A stretch of DNA of 64,000 nucleotides from Paenibacillus zeisoli. Its GTDB lineage: Bacteria > Bacillota > Bacilli > Paenibacillales > Paenibacillaceae. The translations under genes were made by a program, and so were the position numbers. Below, piece by piece: positions 59,472 through 64,000 of the stretch (the stretch's first letter is position 1; each line of letters begins with the position of its first letter). The DNA lies in contig NZ_RZNX01000001.1 of assembly GCF_003994465.1 (NCBI RefSeq), positions 248,001 to 312,000 on the forward strand, given 5' to 3'. A model generated the notes under the pieces. That model made no database searches, was not told where the DNA came from, and saw only the letters and a program-made list of their open reading frames with translations.

Positions 59472-60521
59472 TTGTTGAAAGGAGCCTTGAAGAAGCTGCT
59501 CAGCAAACAGTCCCTCTCAGGGACGGAGGCAGAATACTGCATGAATCATATTCTGTCCGGGGCAGCGGAACCTCTACAGGTTGCGGCCTTCCTCAGTGCT
59601 GCTGAGGCGAAAGGAACAGAGAAGGAGGAGCTGCTGGGGTATCTGAGAGCCATGTGGTCTCAAATGATACCTGTTAAGCGAACCGGAGACGTCGTGGATA
59701 TTTGCGGAACCGGGGGAGATATGCTTGGATCCTTCAATATCTCGACGGCAGCCGCCCTAATCGCAAGCGCAGCCGGAGCCCAGGTAGCGAAGTGCGGCAA
59801 CCGTTCATCCAGCAGCTCTTGCGGAAGCGCGGATCTTCTGGAAGCAGCCGGCATCCGAATTGAGTTATCCAGCACGGAGGCTGACGGCTGGCTGCGTGAG
59901 CATGGGTTTGCCTTCCTGTTCACCCCTAAGTTTCATCCTTCAATCAGTTCGTTGTCTGCTTTAAGACGCAGTCTTGGATTCCGGACGATCTTTAACCTTA
60001 TTGGGCCACTGGGAAATCCTATCCGGCCAACCAGACGGTTGATGGGTGTATCCAGTGCAGCACTCGCTCCACTTTATGCCGACATCCTTTGCTCCATTGG
60101 GACTGAACATTCACTTGTGGCGCTGGGAATGGATGGGATGGATGAGATCAGTCTTTCTGCACCTACGGTACTTTATGAAATTAAGGGACAAGCCGTCACC
60201 CGGTCTTTGTGGGAACCGCAATCCATTGGACTCCAGTATGTTGATATTGAGGAATTGAAGGGAGGTACGGTACAGGACAACGTAAATATTTTACACATGC
60301 TGTTTGAAGGAAGCCGTCAAGTGTCTGCTATACGTCAGGTGACCTGCGTGAATGCGGGAGCCGCACTTATGATTTCAGGACTTACGGATACGCTCCAGGA
60401 AGGTTACTGGTTGGCTGATGAGACAATCTCTTCCGGCAAAGCCGGTACAAAGTTGCAGGAACTTATGAACAGCAGCATTCAAATACGTGAGGAGGCTCAA
60501 AATTATGTTCATGCTGAATGA
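59472..60521 (+). CDS. trpD: Anthranilate phosphoribosyltransferase
   Basis: Joins anthranilate and PRPP in tryptophan synthesis; 349 residues. The PRPP loop is DICGTGGDMLGSFNISTAA near residue 76. The usual KHGNR is KCGNRSSSSSCGSADLL, so the conserved histidine is cysteine. The anthranilate-binding stretch reads FTPKFHPSISSLSALRRSLG, with the conserved RR, and GMDEISL preserves the metal acidic pair. The start is TTG 59472 behind AGGAGGTG. First gene of a trp cluster lacking trpE. trpC begins 17 bases before the stop. Confidence 0.9.
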   Translation: MLKGALKKLLSKQSLSGTEAEYCMNHILSGAAEPLQVAAFLSAAEAKGTEKEELLGYLRAMWSQMIPVKRTGDVVDICGTGGDMLGSFNISTAAALIASAAGAQVAKCGNRSSSSSCGSADLLEAAGIRIELSSTEADGWLREHGFAFLFTPKFHPSISSLSALRRSLGFRTIFNLIGPLGNPIRPTRRLMGVSSAALAPLYADILCSIGTEHSLVALGMDGMDEISLSAPTVLYEIKGQAVTRSLWEPQSIGLQYVDIEELKGGTVQDNVNILHMLFEGSRQVSAIRQVTCVNAGAALMISGLTDTLQEGYWLADETISSGKAGTKLQELMNSSIQIREEAQNYVHAE

Positions 60522-61317
60522 AATCATTGCAAACAAACGACTCGAAGTCGAGGACAAGAAACGCTTAAGACCTCTGGAGGATCTTCAGGGAAAGCTTCGT
60601 GAAGCCAGACCGGTAAGAGACTTCTATCATGCACTAAATTTGCCGGGAATTTCATTGATTGCCGAGATTAAGAAGAAATCACCATCCAAGGGTGAATTTC
60701 CTGTTCAAATTGCTGCGGCCGAGTTAGCTCATCTTTATTGCCAGAATGGTGCCCGAGCTATCTCAGTACTGGCTGACGAGAAATTTTTCGGTGGAGGAGC
60801 ACATGTGGTGGAGCGGGTTGCTAATGACCCTGGCGTTCATCTGCCGGTCATGTATAAGGAATTTATTATTGATCCCTATCAAATTTATGAAGCACGTTCA
60901 ATAGGGGCGGATGCTGTACTGTTAATCGTTCGCAGTATTGGAGACAAAGGAACTCTCGCAGAGATGATAGGTACTGTTCATAATCTTGGCATGCAGGCTT
61001 TAGTGGAGTGCTTCACCGCTGACGATGCGGCAATCGCTGTGGAAGCCGGGGCACGCATTATCGGGGTGAACAATCGGGATTTGCAGACATTTGAAGTGGA
61101 TTTGAAGCGTTCTGAAGAGATCAGATCCGTAATTCCTGAGGGAGCTCTAACGGTTAGTGAGAGTGGGCTTAAGACTCCTGCCGATGCCCTGGAGGCTCAG
61201 CAGCGGGGGTTCGATGCCATTTTAGTTGGAGAAGCGTTGCTTAAATCAGAAGACTTAACCAAGAGCATCAGGGGCTTTGCCGGACTGGAAATCGCTGAAC
61301 AACAATCTAATCGATAA
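60505..61317 (+). CDS. trpC: Indole-3-glycerol phosphate synthase
   Basis: TIM-barrel enzyme that closes the indole ring; about 270 residues. Motifs in order: IAEIKKKSPSKGEF near residue 52, ISVLADEKFFGGGA near 85, YKEFIIDPYQIYEARSIGAD near 113, GVNNRDLQTFEVDL near 182, and VSESGLKTP near 210. The usual RKDFIID is YKEFIID, keeping the lysine. ATG 60505 follows GAGGAGG; it overlaps trpD by 17 bases. Confidence 0.95.
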   Translation: MFMLNEIIANKRLEVEDKKRLRPLEDLQGKLREARPVRDFYHALNLPGISLIAEIKKKSPSKGEFPVQIAAAELAHLYCQNGARAISVLADEKFFGGGAHVVERVANDPGVHLPVMYKEFIIDPYQIYEARSIGADAVLLIVRSIGDKGTLAEMIGTVHNLGMQALVECFTADDAAIAVEAGARIIGVNNRDLQTFEVDLKRSEEIRSVIPEGALTVSESGLKTPADALEAQQRGFDAILVGEALLKSEDLTKSIRGFAGLEIAEQQSNR

Positions 61318-61336
61318 GAGAGGCAGCTGATCTATA

Positions 61337-62530
61337 ATGGAAGGATTTTTCGGGCAGTATGGCGGGGCGTATGTGGCTGAGACACTGATTCGTAATCTGG
61401 AGGAGCTGTACGGGGAGTACGAGAGAATTAAGGATGAGGAAGACTTCCGCGAAGAAATTTCCCAGCTTCTTAAAAACTTCGTCGGTCGGCCTACGCCGAT
61501 CTCAGCGCTTCACCGCATTACCGCTGAGCTTGGTGGAGCAAAGATCTATCTCAAGCGTGAAGATTTAACCCATACCGGGGCGCACAAGATTAACAATGCG
61601 CTGGCCCAGGCTGTTCTTGCCAAACGAATGGGCAAAACACGTATCGTTGCCGAGACAGGTGCAGGGCAGCATGGAGTTGCTGTGGCAACCGCCTGCAGTC
61701 TGCTAGGAATGACCTGTGTCGTCTATATGGGAGCCGTGGATGCTGAGCGCCAGGCGCCCAATGTACAGCGCATGAAGCTTCTTGGTGCAGAACTTCATTT
61801 GGTCCACAGTGGACAAAAGACGCTGAAAGACGCCATTAGTGAAGCGATACGTGACTGGATCACCAATGTAGAAGATACGCATTATTTACTAGGCTCCGCG
61901 GTTGGCCCTCATCCTTTCCCGAATATGGTCCGGGATTTCCAGTCTGTGATCGGAGAAGAAGCCAGGGAGCAAATTCTCGAGGCAGAAGGAAGATTGCCGG
62001 ATTATGTGATTGCCTGTGTTGGAGGAGGAAGCAACTCGATCGGGATGTTCAATGCTTTCCTTGATGATGCGGATGTGAAATTGGTCGGAGTCCAGGCTGC
62101 GGGTGAAGGTCTTGAATCAGGGAAGCACGCCTCCCCACTGCTAAAAGGAACTCACGGGATTATCCAGGGCAGTCTCACCTATATGCTCCAGGATGAAGAC
62201 GGACAAATTCTCGAGACACATAGTATTGCACCGGGTCTGGATTATCCAGGAGCCGGGCCTCAGCACAGTTATCTCAAGGACACCGGAAGAGTGGAGTATA
62301 CCTCCGTAAATGACCGGGAAGCTTTGATGGCCTTCGAGGAATTATGCCGGAAAGAAGGCATACTCCCTGCATTAGAATCATCCCATGCTGTGGCGTATGC
62401 ACTTAAGCTGGTAAGCCAGCTTCCTAAAGATGCCCTTGTACTGGTTAACCTTTCGGGACGTGGTGACAAGGATCTGAGCCAGGCAATTGCAGCTTTGGAG
62501 CAACTTAAGAATGCGGAGGTGCTGGTATGA
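61337..62530 (+). CDS. trpB: Tryptophan synthase beta subunit
   Basis: PLP enzyme that condenses indole with serine; 397 residues. The PLP lysine is in [20 protein letters not shown] near residue 87. The phosphate-binding loop is [13 protein letters not shown] near 230, and the end has [10 protein letters not shown]. The start [17 protein letters not shown] follows a weak GAGAGGCAG site 19 bases after trpC. It overlaps trpA by four bases (ATGA). Confidence 0.96.
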   Translation: MEGFFGQYGGAYVAETLIRNLEELYGEYERIKDEEDFREEISQLLKNFVGRPTPISALHRITAELGGAKIYLKREDLTHTGAHKINNALAQAVLAKRMGKTRIVAETGAGQHGVAVATACSLLGMTCVVYMGAVDAERQAPNVQRMKLLGAELHLVHSGQKTLKDAISEAIRDWITNVEDTHYLLGSAVGPHPFPNMVRDFQSVIGEEAREQILEAEGRLPDYVIACVGGGSNSIGMFNAFLDDADVKLVGVQAAGEGLESGKHASPLLKGTHGIIQGSLTYMLQDEDGQILETHSIAPGLDYPGAGPQHSYLKDTGRVEYTSVNDREALMAFEELCRKEGILPALESSHAVAYALKLVSQLPKDALVLVNLSGRGDKDLSQAIAALEQLKNAEVLV

Positions 62531-63339
62531 GCCGTATTGATCAAATGTTTGCCCGCTTACGTGAACAAGGTGAGTGCGCATTAATCCCTTATATTCCTGT
62601 TGGATACCCGACTGTGGAAGGATCAGAATCTCTGATCCGCACGATTGCCGAATCCGGCGCAGACCTCATTGAGCTTGGAGTGCCATACGCTGATCCTCTA
62701 GCCGATGGCCCAACCATCCAGGAGGCAAGCTTAAAGGCCGTATCCAATGGAGTCAATCTTAAGTCATGTATAGCTATGGTGCGCACACTTCGGGATAAGG
62801 GTCTCGAGACTCCCATCGTCTTGATGGGGTACTGCAACTCTTTTCTGGCTTACGGGCTGGACAATCTGGCGGACGATGCCAAGGAAGCCGGCATAGACGG
62901 GTTCATCATTCCGGATCTGCCCTCAACTATGGCGAAGCCTTATGTGGAAATTTTTGAAGCCAGAGGGCTCAAGAACATCTTCTTCCTGGCTCCGACAACG
63001 AGCGAAGCGAGAGAGGCTGCGGTGGTGGAACAGGGTCAAGGCTTCCTGTACTGCATCTCGGTAACGGGAGTAACCGGGGAGAGAAAGTCATTGCCTGCTG
63101 AGCTGCGGGATTTCATTCATCAAGCCAGACAAGTAACTACACTCCCGCTTGCCGTAGGTTTCGGAATTTCCAATGAGGAGCATGTACGTGAGGTCAGTGA
63201 ATATGCGGATGGAGCGATTGTAGGAAGTGCTCTTATTAATGTGATCAAGCAGTCAGAGCCTCATGAGATTGAGGCCAAAGCTGGAGAATTTATCCGTACA
63301 CTGAAACAGGCTACAAGAAAAGCTGCAACCCCGATCTAA
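62527..63339 (+). CDS. trpA: Tryptophan synthase alpha subunit
   Basis: Cleaves indole-glycerol phosphate and passes indole to TrpB; 270 residues. Catalytic residues in [19 protein letters not shown] near residue 46 (glutamate and aspartate). Later motifs are [20 protein letters not shown] and [13 protein letters not shown] near 178. The start overlaps the trpB stop. trpF follows after 17 bases, not upstream as in B. subtilis. Confidence 0.96.
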   Translation: MSRIDQMFARLREQGECALIPYIPVGYPTVEGSESLIRTIAESGADLIELGVPYADPLADGPTIQEASLKAVSNGVNLKSCIAMVRTLRDKGLETPIVLMGYCNSFLAYGLDNLADDAKEAGIDGFIIPDLPSTMAKPYVEIFEARGLKNIFFLAPTTSEAREAAVVEQGQGFLYCISVTGVTGERKSLPAELRDFIHQARQVTTLPLAVGFGISNEEHVREVSEYADGAIVGSALINVIKQSEPHEIEAKAGEFIRTLKQATRKAATPI

Positions 63340-63356
63340 TGAAGAAGGAGAATCCC

Positions 63357-64000
63357 ATGGTTCGAGTCAAAATATGCGGTTTGACCAACAAGGAATCTGC
63401 CTGGGCTGCGGTTGAGGCAGGTGCTGATGCGATAGGATTTGTATTTGCTGAGGGAAGACGCAGGATCACTCCAGTGCTCGCGCGGGAGATTATCCGTTCA
63501 CTTCCACCCTATATCACGACAACAGGCGTTTTTGTAAATGAAGAGCTGAATCAGGTCAATCAGATTGCGGATTTTTGCCGGTTGGACCTTCTCCAGCTGC
63601 ATGGTGACGAAACCCCTGAATACTGCAACCGTGCCGTCCGGCCGGTCGTCAAGACGATTCATATGGGTGCCGGGGTTCCCGATGACGAGTATATCCAGAA
63701 CCGGTACGGTGAGAGAGTGCGGGCGTTCCTGCTGGATACCTTTGTAGCTGGAGCAACCGGAGGAACAGGACAGACATTTCCGTGGTCTAGTGTACAGAAG
63801 ATGCGTATAAGGACACCTATCATTCTCGCTGGTGGGCTCCACCCCGTTAATGTAGCTGAGGCTATCCGTCTGACACAGCCATTTTCTGTTGATGTAAGCA
63901 GTGGGGTGGAGACGAATGGGCAGAAGGACCCGGCCAAAATGCGGGAATTCGTTCACGCTGTCCGGAGCTGCAGTCCCGTATTCTTTGGAGACCCGCACTA
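63357..64000 (+). CDS. trpF: Phosphoribosylanthranilate isomerase, partial at window end
   Basis: TIM-barrel isomerase for phosphoribosyl-anthranilate. The frame opens at ATG 63357 behind GAAGGAG and is open to the last base, 214 codons. VRVKICGLTNKESAWAAVEA at the start has the catalytic cysteine, then GADAIGFVFAEGRRRITP, LLQLHGDETPEYC, LLDTFVAGATGGTGQTFPW with the catalytic aspartate, and ILAGGLHPVNV and DVSSGVET near the end. The last two bases TA may begin the stop codon. Placement after trpA is unusual. Confidence 0.93.
   Translation, partial: MVRVKICGLTNKESAWAAVEAGADAIGFVFAEGRRRITPVLAREIIRSLPPYITTTGVFVNEELNQVNQIADFCRLDLLQLHGDETPEYCNRAVRPVVKTIHMGAGVPDDEYIQNRYGERVRAFLLDTFVAGATGGTGQTFPWSSVQKMRIRTPIILAGGLHPVNVAEAIRLTQPFSVDVSSGVETNGQKDPAKMREFVHAVRSCSPVFFGDPH

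Noticed and set aside
63498-63998. Minus-strand frame of 166 codons at the window end
   Set aside because: It is antisense to an evident trpF that is open to the window edge and carries all TrpF motifs.

Overview
The window is ordinary bacterial chromosome from an endospore-forming member of the Bacillota, most likely Paenibacillus or a close relative. The reasons are the tricistronic GerK-type germinant receptor, spore transglutaminase Tgl, a YjcZ-family mini-protein, strong GGAGG ribosome binding sites with frequent TTG and GTG starts, and B. subtilis-type regulatory signals (Fur, GlnR/TnrA, Fnr, CcpA, MocR). I see no rRNA, tRNA, CRISPR array, insertion sequence or prophage.

Layout. 1-3.0 kb: a Fur-controlled siderophore ABC importer (two permeases and an ATPase). 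3-7.6 kb: a SunI-like small protein, an amino-acid permease, an AlkA-type glycosylase, a VOC-gene remnant, a DUF2164 protein and a secreted stalk-domain protein. 7.9-11.5 kb: sulfite reductase cysJI. 11.7-25.8 kb: mixed housekeeping and accessory genes: adenosine deaminase, YolD-like, aldo/keto reductase, DinB/ADP-ribosylglycohydrolase pair, cupin, GNAT, flavin monooxygenase, nucleotidyltransferase, methyltransferase, CapA, an ArsR/AHSA1 pair, GT39, YdhK and Tgl. 26.0-28.3 kb: an operon of two half-size YdcZ transporters around a Crp-family regulator, ending in a Nudix hydrolase. 28.3-32.3 kb: gerKA-gerKC-gerKB. 33-34 kb: a secreted GH5 mannanase.

34.1-50.6 kb is the most interesting part, a nitrogen-oxide island. 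One half is assimilatory: siroheme methyltransferase, nirBD, a nitrite channel, and a nitrate-reductase-like molybdoenzyme carrying an unexpected C-terminal LysM-like domain. The nirBD side carries two perfect and one near-perfect GlnR/TnrA-type sites. The other half is dissimilatory: Cu nitrite reductase NirK in an operon with a DUF2249 protein and an unknown 111-residue protein, a quinol nitric oxide reductase, a radical SAM/SPASM protein and coproporphyrinogen oxidase. This half carries four Fnr-type boxes (TGTGA-N6-TCACA or one mismatch). At three promoters the box centre lies 31-32 bp from a candidate -10 element, the geometry of class II activation. NO2 can therefore be assimilated to ammonium or respired to N2O, apparently under nitrogen and oxygen control respectively.

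50.6-57.6 kb: a SulP transporter with an ArsR-family regulator (a shared 13-bp motif lies upstream of both), truncated haemoglobin, zinc alcohol dehydrogenase, and an AraC regulator beside a GH4 alpha-galactosidase with a cre site. 57.9-64 kb: a MocR regulator followed by a trp cluster in the unusual order trpD-C-B-A-F, without trpE or trpG; trpF runs off the window end.

Functions are assigned by reading motifs by eye; no database search was possible. Regulatory sites are pattern matches, not measured sites.
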